NCBI GenBank assembly: GCA_021545665.1
Contig: JAJRTX010000207.1
Location: forward strand, 1 to 44,711
Reading direction: 5' to 3'
DNA from: Zetaproteobacteria bacterium
Lineage (GTDB): Bacteria; Pseudomonadota; Zetaproteobacteria; Mariprofundales; Mariprofundaceae
Length of the DNA stretch: 44,711 nucleotides
The notes under the pieces were generated by a model that did no database searches, was not told the origin of the DNA, and saw only the letters and a program-made list of their open reading frames with translations. Made by a program: the position numbers and the translations under genes. Shown here in pieces: positions 26,478 through 34,115 of the stretch; position 1 is the stretch's first letter; each line of letters begins with the position of its first letter.

Positions 26478-27337
26478 AGATATTCTTTCAGTGCCCGGCG
26501 TAAATTCTCCCCATACTGCTCATGTTGCAGACCCAGAACGGCATTGGCCAGCAAAAAGCCCTCGGGATTGCCGGCATCAAAACGTTGCCCATCCAGCAAA
26601 ATGCCGTAAACAGGCTCTTGAGCAGCCAATGTGGCGATGGCATCGGTCAGCTGAATTTCACCACCTAGGCCGGGTTCGACATTGCGCAGGCATTGCATCA
26701 GGGCAGGGGTGAAAATATAGCGGCCGGTGATGGCCAGATACGAGGGCGCCTGATCCGGTTCCGGTTTCTCAATCAAATGGGTCAGCCGCAGCAATCCACC
26801 CTCTTCCGAGACATAATCAACGATTCCGTAGCTTGAAACCTTTTCTTTTGGCACAAGCATAAGCCCGATGACGGAATATCCTGTTTGCTCATGCACTTCA
26901 CGCAATTGCTGCATGGCAGGCTTATCACCGATGATAAGCTCATCAGCCAGTGAGACGCCGAAAGGTTCATCAACTACCCAGTGATCGGCACAAAGCACAG
27001 CGTGACCAAGCCCCAGAGCCTGTTTCTGGCGTACATAGATTACTTCAGCCATTCGGGCTACGCGGGACACTTCCTTGTATAAAGCGTTTTTACCGGCCTT
27101 TTTCAGGTTGGCTTCCAGTTCGGCAGAGATGTCGAAATGGTCTTCAATAGCCCGTTTGCCACGTCCTGTGATCATGATGATTTCATCCATTCCGGCTGCC
27201 AGAGCCTCTTCAACAGCATACTGAATCAGAGGCTTGTCAACGATAGTCAGCATTTCTTTCGGGCTGGCCTTGGTAGCTGGCAGGAACCGTGTCCCCATGC
27301 CTGCGGCTGGAAAGATGATTTTTCTTAATGGTCGCAT
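26474..27337 (-). CDS. galU: UTP-glucose-1-phosphate uridylyltransferase
   Basis: A 287-residue nucleotidyltransferase making UDP-glucose, the donor for LPS and other glycans. The N-terminus FPAAGMGTRFLPATKASPKE (12-28 region) is the UTP-binding signature; IQYAVEEALAAG, ITGRGKRAIEDHFD and GLGHAVLCA also match. Length is as expected. It heads an operon with tsaB and the phosphatase, behind an extended -10 promoter 35 bp upstream. A GAGGGTAGG ribosome site precedes ATG 27337. It would supply the epimerase and glucosyltransferases at the left of the window. Confidence 0.95.
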   Translation of the reverse strand: MRPLRKIIFPAAGMGTRFLPATKASPKEMLTIVDKPLIQYAVEEALAAGMDEIIMITGRGKRAIEDHFDISAELEANLKKAGKNALYKEVSRVARMAEVIYVRQKQALGLGHAVLCADHWVVDEPFGVSLADELIIGDKPAMQQLREVHEQTGYSVIGLMLVPKEKVSSYGIVDYVSEEGGLLRLTHLIEKPEPDQAPSYLAITGRYIFTPALMQCLRNVEPGLGGEIQLTDAIATLAAQEPVYGILLDGQRFDAGNPEGFLLANAVLGLQHEQYGENLRRALKEYL

Positions 27338-27371
27338 AGATATTTTACCTACCCTCTAGAATTCAGCTTTT

Positions 27372-27382
27372 ATTATAGCACA
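27372..27382 (-). promoter_or_regulatory. Extended -10 promoter for galU-tsaB-phosphatase
   Basis: Minus-strand TGTGCTATAAT, identical over 11 bases to the promoter of the small peptide at 11997. TATAAT lies at 27372-27377, 35 bp before the galU ATG. No convincing -35 is seen, which fits an extended -10 promoter. Confidence 0.5.
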
Positions 27383-27430
27383 ATAATTCAGAGTTGGTTT
27401 TAAATCGATACGTTATAGCTAAATATCAGC

Positions 27431-28672
27431 TTAGGAAAGTCTGCCATAAGAATGCAGACCGGATAAATACATATTCACGCCAAGAAAGCAAAACATGGTC
27501 ACCAGGAATCCTGCCACAGCCCACCAGGCCAGTGCCTTGCCATGCCAACCATGTGAAACGCGTGCATGCAGATATGCGCCATAGATCAACCAGACGATTA
27601 GCGCCCATGTTTCTTTCGGATCCCATGACCAGTAACCACCCCATGCCTCGGCTGCCCAGGCCGCACCAAGTATGGTAGCCAGCGTAAATGCCGGAAAACC
27701 GATAGCTACGGCCTTATGAGCCAACTGATCCAGCTGATCCAGTGACGGGAAAACCTTTAACACCTTAGCCTGACCATTCCTGCCTTCAAGCCAGTGGCGA
27801 ACCAGATAGGCCATGCCTGCCGCGCAGGCAACGGCAAAGGAACCGTAACCGACAAAATTCATCGGTACATGAATCTTCATCCAGTAGGATTGCAGGGCGG
27901 GCACCAGTGGTTTGATATCACCATGGCCGACAGAATTCAGCCAGATGCCATAAAACACACCGACTGCCACCAGTGTCATGACAAACGCGCCCATAGCTTT
28001 GGCATTATAGCGCTTTTCCAGTGCCAGATAGACAGCTGCGGTAAAAATAAACAGCATAATAAAAACTTCATAGAGGTTAGAAACCGGAGCATGGCCGATA
28101 TCCATATCAAACAGATAGGATTCATGCCAGCGCAACAGCAGTGCGGAACCACCAGCGTAAATACCTGCATAAGCAGACCATGTAGCGACACGACCGACAA
28201 AAGATTCCGGCGCAAACAAATAAGCGAGATAAGCAACAGCTGAGAAAATAAACAGTACATTCATAGTCATAACGATATTGGCAGCAAACAGATTGGACTG
28301 ATCTTCATAGGTGATCATGCTTTGGGCCGGCTCAAACAGCGCCCAGATACATGCCAGTATTACCATCAGGATGCCGCCATCCAGCCACGGCACGATATTT
28401 CTTGCCGTTCCGGATTCGAGCAGTGCTGGTTTCATTGTACTGCCCACAGCAGCCAGCCCACTACCAAGCAACAGACCAGTGCCGCCCCACAGCAGACCTT
28501 TCATGCTGAGAATCTGATACAGGAATGCATTTTGGTCATAGCCGTCCGATGCATATATAGCCATAGCCGAGATACTGGCAATCAGGCCAAGGTAGGCGTA
28601 AAAGCGCATTAGAGCCCAACGTCCTTGATTTAGATTTTCCCAAATATTGGTCTCAATAGTCGTAGCAGTCAT
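27431..28672 (-). CDS. ccsB: System II cytochrome c biogenesis WWD protein (CcsB/ResC type)
   Basis: A 413-residue membrane protein that, with ResB, carries heme to the periplasm and ligates it to apocytochromes c. The heme-handling WWD motif AWGGYWSWDPKETWAL is intact, with flanking histidines in LRWHESY and in KIHVPMNFVGY, and the end GVNMYLSGLHSYG is diagnostic. About eight membrane helices are visible. It starts 30 bp after resB stops, so the two genes form a unit. Naming varies: this WWD protein is CcsA in chloroplasts and ResC in Bacillus. Confidence 0.92.
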   Translation of the reverse strand: MTATTIETNIWENLNQGRWALMRFYAYLGLIASISAMAIYASDGYDQNAFLYQILSMKGLLWGGTGLLLGSGLAAVGSTMKPALLESGTARNIVPWLDGGILMVILACIWALFEPAQSMITYEDQSNLFAANIVMTMNVLFIFSAVAYLAYLFAPESFVGRVATWSAYAGIYAGGSALLLRWHESYLFDMDIGHAPVSNLYEVFIMLFIFTAAVYLALEKRYNAKAMGAFVMTLVAVGVFYGIWLNSVGHGDIKPLVPALQSYWMKIHVPMNFVGYGSFAVACAAGMAYLVRHWLEGRNGQAKVLKVFPSLDQLDQLAHKAVAIGFPAFTLATILGAAWAAEAWGGYWSWDPKETWALIVWLIYGAYLHARVSHGWHGKALAWWAVAGFLVTMFCFLGVNMYLSGLHSYGRLS

Positions 28673-28702
28673 AGAACTCTCCCTTTGGCGGAATAACCTG
28701 AG

Positions 28703-30400
28703 TTAAATATTTGCGAACTCTTCATCAAGTTTTGTTAACAGATCATGAAAAGCACGGTCAAAAGCAATTGGGTTACGTGCAGCCATACCCGCAAGACTGA
28801 TATTCACTTTCTTTGATTCCGGGCGTATAATCAACCACAGTTTGCGATGTGGCATGTAAAACATGATGCACAACCCAATGGTGAGAATAGCACTGCCAAT
28901 CCAGACGACATTCATGCCGGGGTCACGTGCCAGTTGCAGACCTGTATAATAAACCTGATTATATTCAGCAGGCATGGGCAGAATCGGCCATGGCAATCGC
29001 GGTAACATGCTCACAGCATTAAGGATGCGCATGCCCATTTTCTCAAAGTCTTTTGGCGGTTTGTCACCAAACACATCCTTGATAGCCCCCTTGAAGGCTT
29101 CCAGGCTGGCATCTTCAGATTTGTCTTTACCCAACTTGCTCACGCGATCCATAAAGGCATGAAACAGCTCCCATTCCCTGAGGTTGGTCAAATCAATACC
29201 AAGCCCGACCGACTGGTAGTCTGCTTTATCACCAGTCATTGAAACCATAAGAAATGATCCTCGATTATTACCATCCAGATCAATAAAAGGATTCATAAAT
29301 GCCTTTATTTTTACCGGTTTCAAGCTGGGGCCACGTAATTCATATTCAACAGCCGGACCAATATCCTGAAATTTTATAGGCTGGCCGGCTTCAGCCATAT
29401 TTTCAACATTATACGGTTTGAAGTCGGTTACCTTGATCGACAGTCCGGTATCGGCATCTTCCCATGTTTTATAAACATTGGTCTTGGTTTCACTTATTTC
29501 CCGGGAACCGTCCATGTGAAACATATTGAAAGTTATTTCAGATCCACCATCACCAAAACTGGCCTGATAAATACGTACACCTTTATAATATAGCGGCTCA
29601 TTAACAATAATATCTGAAGTCAGCACTTCCTTACCCTGATCAATAATGGTCAGGTTGCTGCGAAATTCTTTGGGAGCGCCTGTAGGAAAGAAGTCAATAT
29701 CAAAGCTGTTGCAACGCACTTCAAAGGGCATCTCCAGGGTAGATGTTTCAGTTCCCTTGAGGAAGAATATTTGGCTTTCCGTCCCTCCTTCCGGCACCGA
29801 CATATTGCCACGAATACCGAATTGTGCACTCATCCAGCCTCCAATAAGGATCACCAGAATTGCTGTATGTACGGAAATATAACCCCATTTATGGAAGCGC
29901 CCCTTATCGGCACGGATATAATACCGGCCGTTCTCCTCTGCCATCTTGAACTCCCAACCCGGCAGACGCTGGCGGAAAATTGCCTGCAAGGATTCAACGG
30001 AATGTTCTTTCTTTAACTTCCATTGGCGGAGATATTTGAAATGCTTCAGTGATTTCTCCGCTACTGTGACTTTGCGTGTACGCATTTCCTTGAGCATTAA
30101 AGGCACATGCCGCCACAAACATGCCGAAAGTGATAACATCAAAAAGCCCAGTAAGGTCATGAACCACCATGTGTGGTACATATCAAATAGCCCCAAAGAT
30201 CTGAACACCCAGTACCACAGTGGCCCGAATTGTTGCAGATAGTCAGCCTGATTCTGATTTTGCAGTAATATCGTGCCAATCGCTGAGGCAAGAGACAGTA
30301 CAGTTAATAATATAACTGCCAGTGACATCGAGCCAAGTCGGAGCCATAAGAGTCTGGATATTTCAGAGAGGGAATTCATGCGCGGCATGTTAGCCTGCAT
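28703..30400 (-). CDS. resB: System II cytochrome c biogenesis protein ResB/Ccs1
   Basis: A 565-residue partner of the WWD protein, thought to hold apocytochrome and keep its cysteines reduced. Helices lie near 25-45, 75-97 and 172-192, then a large periplasmic domain (about 195-500) with FEVRCNSFDIDF and DIIVNEPLYYKGVRIYQASFGDGG (short form PLYYKGVRIYQASFG, the ResB hallmark), then a final helix before the conserved FYMPHRKLWL. The start at 30400 has other ATGs four and seven codons later; none is clearly preferred. It is transcribed first, followed by ccsB. Confidence 0.92.
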   Translation of the reverse strand: MQANMPRMNSLSEISRLLWLRLGSMSLAVILLTVLSLASAIGTILLQNQNQADYLQQFGPLWYWVFRSLGLFDMYHTWWFMTLLGFLMLSLSACLWRHVPLMLKEMRTRKVTVAEKSLKHFKYLRQWKLKKEHSVESLQAIFRQRLPGWEFKMAEENGRYYIRADKGRFHKWGYISVHTAILVILIGGWMSAQFGIRGNMSVPEGGTESQIFFLKGTETSTLEMPFEVRCNSFDIDFFPTGAPKEFRSNLTIIDQGKEVLTSDIIVNEPLYYKGVRIYQASFGDGGSEITFNMFHMDGSREISETKTNVYKTWEDADTGLSIKVTDFKPYNVENMAEAGQPIKFQDIGPAVEYELRGPSLKPVKIKAFMNPFIDLDGNNRGSFLMVSMTGDKADYQSVGLGIDLTNLREWELFHAFMDRVSKLGKDKSEDASLEAFKGAIKDVFGDKPPKDFEKMGMRILNAVSMLPRLPWPILPMPAEYNQVYYTGLQLARDPGMNVVWIGSAILTIGLCIMFYMPHRKLWLIIRPESKKVNISLAGMAARNPIAFDRAFHDLLTKLDEEFANI

Positions 30401-30607
30401 GATTCATGAATTGTAGTGATGATTACGCCGGGCCTTTGTTCGTAATGGATTTTATCGAAGGAGTATATAGAAAATGCCTATCGACGACTGACAAAACGAA
30501 TGCTGCTTGCAGCAGATAAGGTGCCCTGAGGTAGAAAGAATTCATTGCAAACAAAGAAACAAGTACATTCATAAATAATGCAGATTGGCTATTCAAGGTT
30601 TGCTTCG

Positions 30608-31222
30608 TCATGGTCTGATTATGGTGGAATAATTGCGCCAGATTCGTATGATGGTTGAGGGACTACCCTGAGCCTCAATCCCGGAAACCCGGCCATTTAG
30701 ATGGCGATGCCAGCGCATATGTGATTCTCGGTCAGCCGAACGAACAGAACCGCCCCTGCGATTTAAACTGCTCGATAGCAACAGGCCGCCACAGTATTTG
30801 GCCGCACGCCTAGTTGTGACATCGGCATCCACACGCACGGCCAGCATGGAACGCTGATAACAGGCTGCGGGCAATCCCGGACGGGCAGCAAATATCAGTG
30901 TTACCGGGCCCGGCCAGAATTTCCGAGCCAGTTTACGCAGCTCAGGAGAAACAAAGCGAGCCAGAGACAATGCTGTTCGAGTGTTATCAGCCAGCAGCAA
31001 AAAGGGGCTTCGGCGCTGTTTGAAACACTGCATTCGCTGCACGGAGCGCTGCTTGAATGGGTTTGCCGCTATGCCCGGCAGTGTTGCAGTTGCATGTGCA
31101 ACAATGCCCCCCTGCTTCAAAATACAGCAGGCTCGTAACAGGCGTAGTTTCTTACCGGTGGAATTAGTCTTCAGAGAGGATGGCCTCAGCCTGAGAAACG
31201 CGGTCGGCTTTGAGCTTTTCAC
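30608..31222 (-). CDS. Divergent TsaC/Sua5/YrdC-family protein
   Basis: A protein of up to 204 residues with the YrdC fold, which makes threonylcarbamoyl-AMP for tRNA t6A. Recognisable parts are the KQGGIVA strand, the FKQRRSPFLLLAD lysine/arginine segment, KFWPGPVTLIF, SMLAVRVDAD and the SSSLNRRGG loop in place of STSANLSG. The usual YPTEAVFGLG substrate loop is replaced by AHATATLPGIA, which is odd. The only good start, ATG 31222, lies 59 bp inside the purE gene. It may be a second, specialised YrdC/YciO protein rather than the main TsaC. Confidence 0.65.
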   Translation of the reverse strand: MKSSKPTAFLRLRPSSLKTNSTGKKLRLLRACCILKQGGIVAHATATLPGIAANPFKQRSVQRMQCFKQRRSPFLLLADNTRTALSLARFVSPELRKLARKFWPGPVTLIFAARPGLPAACYQRSMLAVRVDADVTTRRAAKYCGGLLLSSSLNRRGGSVRSADRESHMRWHRHLNGRVSGIEAQGSPSTIIRIWRNYSTIIRP

Positions 31223-31637
31223 TTAGTTCTGCATCAGTTTGTGCCAGCATTTGTATCGCCAGCAACCCGGCATTTTTTGAACCATTGATACCAACAGTTG
31301 CTACAGGCAGGCCCGGCGGCATCATGACTGTGGAATGCAAGGCATCTTCTCCCTGCAAAGGGCCGGATGCAATTGGTACGCCGATCACTGGCTTGACGGT
31401 TTTGGAACAGACTACGCCAGCCAGATGTGCAGCCATGCCTGCTGCACAGATAAACACCTGACAGCCAGCAGCTTCGGCATCTTTGACCGCCTGCACTGTT
31501 GCTTCTGGCGTGCGGTGTGCAGACCGGATCATAGTTTTATAAGTCACGCCGAATTCATCCAGTACTGCTTCGGTTTTTTGCATAATCAATAGATCAGATT
31601 TGCTGCCCATCAAAATCAACACTTTAATCGCTTCCAT
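31164..31637 (-). CDS. purE: N5-carboxyaminoimidazole ribonucleotide mutase
   Basis: A 157-residue class I PurE, which converts N5-CAIR to CAIR in purine synthesis and needs a PurK partner that is not in the window. It has GSKSDL, RSAHRTPE with the catalytic histidine, CAAGMAAHLAGVV and GVPIASGPLQGEDALHS (fragment SGPLQGEDALHSTVMMP). The frame can be extended four codons to 31649, but that upstream sequence ATGGGG acts better as ribosome site for ATG 31637. It lies downstream of purD with a hairpin-forming repeat between them. Its end is overlapped by the TsaC-like gene. Confidence 0.93.
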   Translation of the reverse strand: MEAIKVLILMGSKSDLLIMQKTEAVLDEFGVTYKTMIRSAHRTPEATVQAVKDAEAAGCQVFICAAGMAAHLAGVVCSKTVKPVIGVPIASGPLQGEDALHSTVMMPPGLPVATVGINGSKNAGLLAIQMLAQTDAELSEKLKADRVSQAEAILSED

Positions 31638-31655
31638 CTTTAACCCCATTTTTCT

Positions 31656-31700
31656 ACCGCAGAGGACGCAAAGTAAAAAAATCTTTGCATACCTCGCGGT
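31656..31700. repeat. Imperfect hairpin repeat between purD and purE
   Basis: ACCGCAGAGGACGCAAAG (31656-31673) pairs imperfectly with CTTTGCATACCTCGCGGT (31683-31700) around a 9-base A-rich loop. The sequence type resembles common dispersed intergenic repeats. It abuts the purD stop and fills the purD-purE gap, so in the transcript it could stabilise or attenuate. It lacks a T-tract after the stem, so it is not a standard terminator. Confidence 0.4.
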
Positions 31701-32982
31701 TAATAGCTTTTTTCTTCCCGTGCTACGGCGCGGTAGCCAATATCTTTTCGGTAGAAACCACCCGGCCAGTCCAGTTTCTCCAATGCCCCGTACACTATAC
31801 GCTGAGCTTCTTTTACGCTGGTGGCAACAGCCGTTACACCCAGGACTCGGCCACCATTGTTAACAATAACACCGTCTCTTTCTGCCGTTCCGGCATGGAA
31901 TACGGTAGTTCCGGCAGCTTCTACATTGTCCAGTCCGCCGATGGCCTGGCCTTTTTCAAAGCTGGCCGGATAACCATCTGAAGACACCACCACACACAGC
32001 GCCGAACCGGCCTCCCATTCCAGTTTTATACCCTCCAGTCGCTTTTGCGCTGCCGCCAGCAGCACTTCGCCAAGATCTGATTTCAATCGGCTCATCAGCG
32101 GCTGGCATTCAGGGTCGCCAAAGCGCACATTGAATTCCAGTGTTTTCGGGCCATCCGCTGTCAGCATCACACCGGCATACAGAGTGCCGATAAATTCTAC
32201 CCCACGCTTTTTCAAAGCAGTGATAATCGGGCGAACAATAGTTTCCAACACTTTCTCTGCCACCGCTTCTGTCACACACGGGGCGGGAGAATAAGCGCCC
32301 ATGCCGCCGGTATTCGGCCCCAGATCACCATCCAGCAGGGATTTGTGATCCTGTGAAGACGCCATCTGCAGAATGGTGTCGCCGGAAACAATAAAAAGGC
32401 AGGAAGCCTCTTCACCGATCAGACATTCCTCAATTACCACCTGTGAACCGGCATCACCAAATGAATTTCCCGCCAGCATATCACGGGCAGCCAGCACCGC
32501 TTCTTCAATATCATAAGCTACAATTACGCCTTTACCGGCAGCCAGCCCCGAGGCCTTAACCACAATCGGCGCACCCCATGCTCTGATCAGTGCTTCAGCC
32601 TTATCCGGGTCAGTATGGGTTTCAAAGCGGGCGGTGGGCACACCTGCTTCATCCATCAGCGCCTTGGAAAGGATTTGCTGCCTTCGAGTTCAGCTGCAGC
32701 CTGATCAGGGCCGTAAACCGCAAAGCCCGCAACGCGCAATCTATTGCCGAGACCCTTAACCAGAGGTACTTCCGGGCCAACTACGACCAGATCAGGCTTT
32801 TCCACAGCGGCCAGCGTCATCAGGTCATCAATATCCTCAGCTCCGACATTTACACAGCGAGCATCAGCGGCAATGCCCGGATTGCCCGGCGCGCACACCA
32901 CCTCGCTAACAGAAGTAGAGCGTTTCAGCTTCCAGCACAGTGCATGTTCACGACCGCCGCCACCGACTACCAGTACTTTCAT
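31700..32982 (-). pseudogene. purD: Phosphoribosylamine-glycine ligase, split by a one-base frameshift
   Basis: Two abutting frames together make a full PurD. The N-terminal part (ATG 32982 to TGA 32656) has [31 protein letters not shown] and ends [11 protein letters not shown]. The second (from 32656) begins MDEAGVPTARFE and has GLAAGKGVIVA, SQDHKSLLDGDLGPNTGGMGAY (fragment GPNTGGMGAYSPAP) and FNVRFGDPE. The natural reading [13 protein letters not shown] needs one extra A in the AAA run at 32668-32670 (plus strand). The span is 1283 bp, one short of a multiple of three. The stop and second start overlap as TGATG. This may be a homopolymer sequencing error, a real lesion, or a split gene read by re-initiation. 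GGAG supports start 32982. Confidence 0.88.
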
Positions 32983-33210
32983 ATATAGTAACTCCATGGA
33001 TAAGCCCCAGATCACGCCGGAGCCGTGTAAACAACGAACGATAGCAAGTTTAGCACGGATGTGCAGTGGGCGATTCTTCATATCAGACAGCCGGGTGCGG
33101 GGCCGGTAAGCCCCATTGCAATTGTAACTGCTTAAGCAGAAGCTTCGTAGCAATTTTTAAGCAGAGATTCTCGCACTATGCACGAAGTCTCATGCCTGAC
33201 GAGGTAATAA
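32983..33210. promoter_or_regulatory. Divergent promoter region of purD and yjdM with a 12-bp palindrome
   Basis: The 228 bp between two divergent genes holds the perfect palindrome CTGCTTAAGCAG at 33128-33139 and a half-copy TTAAGCAG at about 33157-33164. Such spacing could be an operator, but no known regulator consensus is matched. No clear -35/-10 pair was found. Confidence 0.3.
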
Positions 33211-33555
33211 ATGACTGGACTTCCCAATTGCCCACAGTGCGCTTGTGAATACGCCTACGAAGATCGCGGCATATTCGTCTGTCCCGAATGCGCGCATGAA
33301 TGGACTGCCAGTGATCAGGCCGAGACAGAAGAAACCGGCGGGCTTGTTGTTCGCGACGCCAATGGTGTACAGCTTAAGGATGGGGATACCGTGACGGTTA
33401 TCAAGGATCTGAAAATCAAGGGCTCTTCATCGGTCGTGAAGGTGGGCGTCAAGGTCAAGAACATCCGCCTGACGGACGGCGATCATAACATCGACTGCAA
33501 GATTCCGGGGATTGGATCGATGGGCCTGAAGTCGGAGTTTGTCAAAAAAGCCTGA
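33211..33555 (+). CDS. yjdM: YjdM/PhnA-type zinc-ribbon protein
   Basis: A 114-residue protein with an N-terminal zinc ribbon (CPQCACEY then CPECAHEW, two CxxC pairs near residues 8-31) and a C-terminal SH3-like barrel with [21 protein letters not shown] (fragment [11 protein letters not shown], the family hallmark) and [20 protein letters not shown]. The family was named alkylphosphonate utilisation protein PhnA but it is not a proven phosphonate enzyme. GAGG precedes ATG 33211. It converges on the end of the hyf operon. Confidence 0.9.
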   Translation: MTGLPNCPQCACEYAYEDRGIFVCPECAHEWTASDQAETEETGGLVVRDANGVQLKDGDTVTVIKDLKIKGSSSVVKVGVKVKNIRLTDGDHNIDCKIPGIGSMGLKSEFVKKA

Positions 33556-33599
33556 TACGCCTGATCCCCCAATTGCCGAGCCAGGAGTCTGCAGGAAAG

Positions 33600-34115
33600 T
33601 CACAGGCCGGATTTCACTGCGGCGAGGATGCCGTTGATGATGTCGGTCGGAGTCGGCGGACAGCCGTGAATGATTACATCTACGGGTATAATGTCGGAAA
33701 CTGATCCGGCTATGGCGTAGTTATCAGACCCGAACAGACCGCAGTTGGCGGCGCAGTCGCCCATGGCGACGACCAGCCCCGGTTGCGGCATGGCGTCGAA
33801 GGTCATCTTTAATGCCGTTTCCATATTGCGCGTCACAGGCCCTGTCACCAGCAGCATATCGGCGAAACGGGGGCTGGCTGTAAAGTGAATGCCGAAACGT
33901 TCGATATCATAATAACAATTGTTGGTGGCATGGATTTCCAGTTCGCAGCCATTGCAGCTGCCGGCATCCACGGCGCGAATGGCTAATGAACCGGAAAATC
34001 GTTTTTTGATCAAAGGATCCAGTTGCCGACCCAAGTGTTCAATCTCCGCCTCAGCTTTGGCCAGCGGCTCGGTTTTCACACCTGTCATCAATGATTTCCT
34101 TAGCAGTCGCAGCAT
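33600..34115 (-). CDS. hyfI: HyfI-like [4Fe-4S] small subunit
   Basis: A 171-residue homologue of HyfI/HycG and NuoB, the small subunit of group 4 hydrogenases and complex I. The four ligands of the proximal [4Fe-4S] cluster are present: C54 and C57 (GSCNGCE), C121 (GDC) and C152 (GCPPTP). MLLVTGPVT and VVAMGDCAANCG are typical. So electrons can still reach this subunit although the partner large subunit has lost its metal-binding cysteines. It is the last gene of the seven-gene operon, and its start overlaps the hyfG stop by one base. Confidence 0.88.
   Translation of the reverse strand: MLRLLRKSLMTGVKTEPLAKAEAEIEHLGRQLDPLIKKRFSGSLAIRAVDAGSCNGCELEIHATNNCYYDIERFGIHFTASPRFADMLLVTGPVTRNMETALKMTFDAMPQPGLVVAMGDCAANCGLFGSDNYAIAGSVSDIIPVDVIIHGCPPTPTDIINGILAAVKSGL

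Noticed and set aside
30540..30557. A second copy of part of the MITE interior (TCTTTGTTTGCAA-GAAT, 17 of 18 matches with 305-322, opposite strand)
   Set aside because: The match is limited to 18 bases, the rest does not align, and a match of this size between any two places in 44 kb is expected about once by chance.
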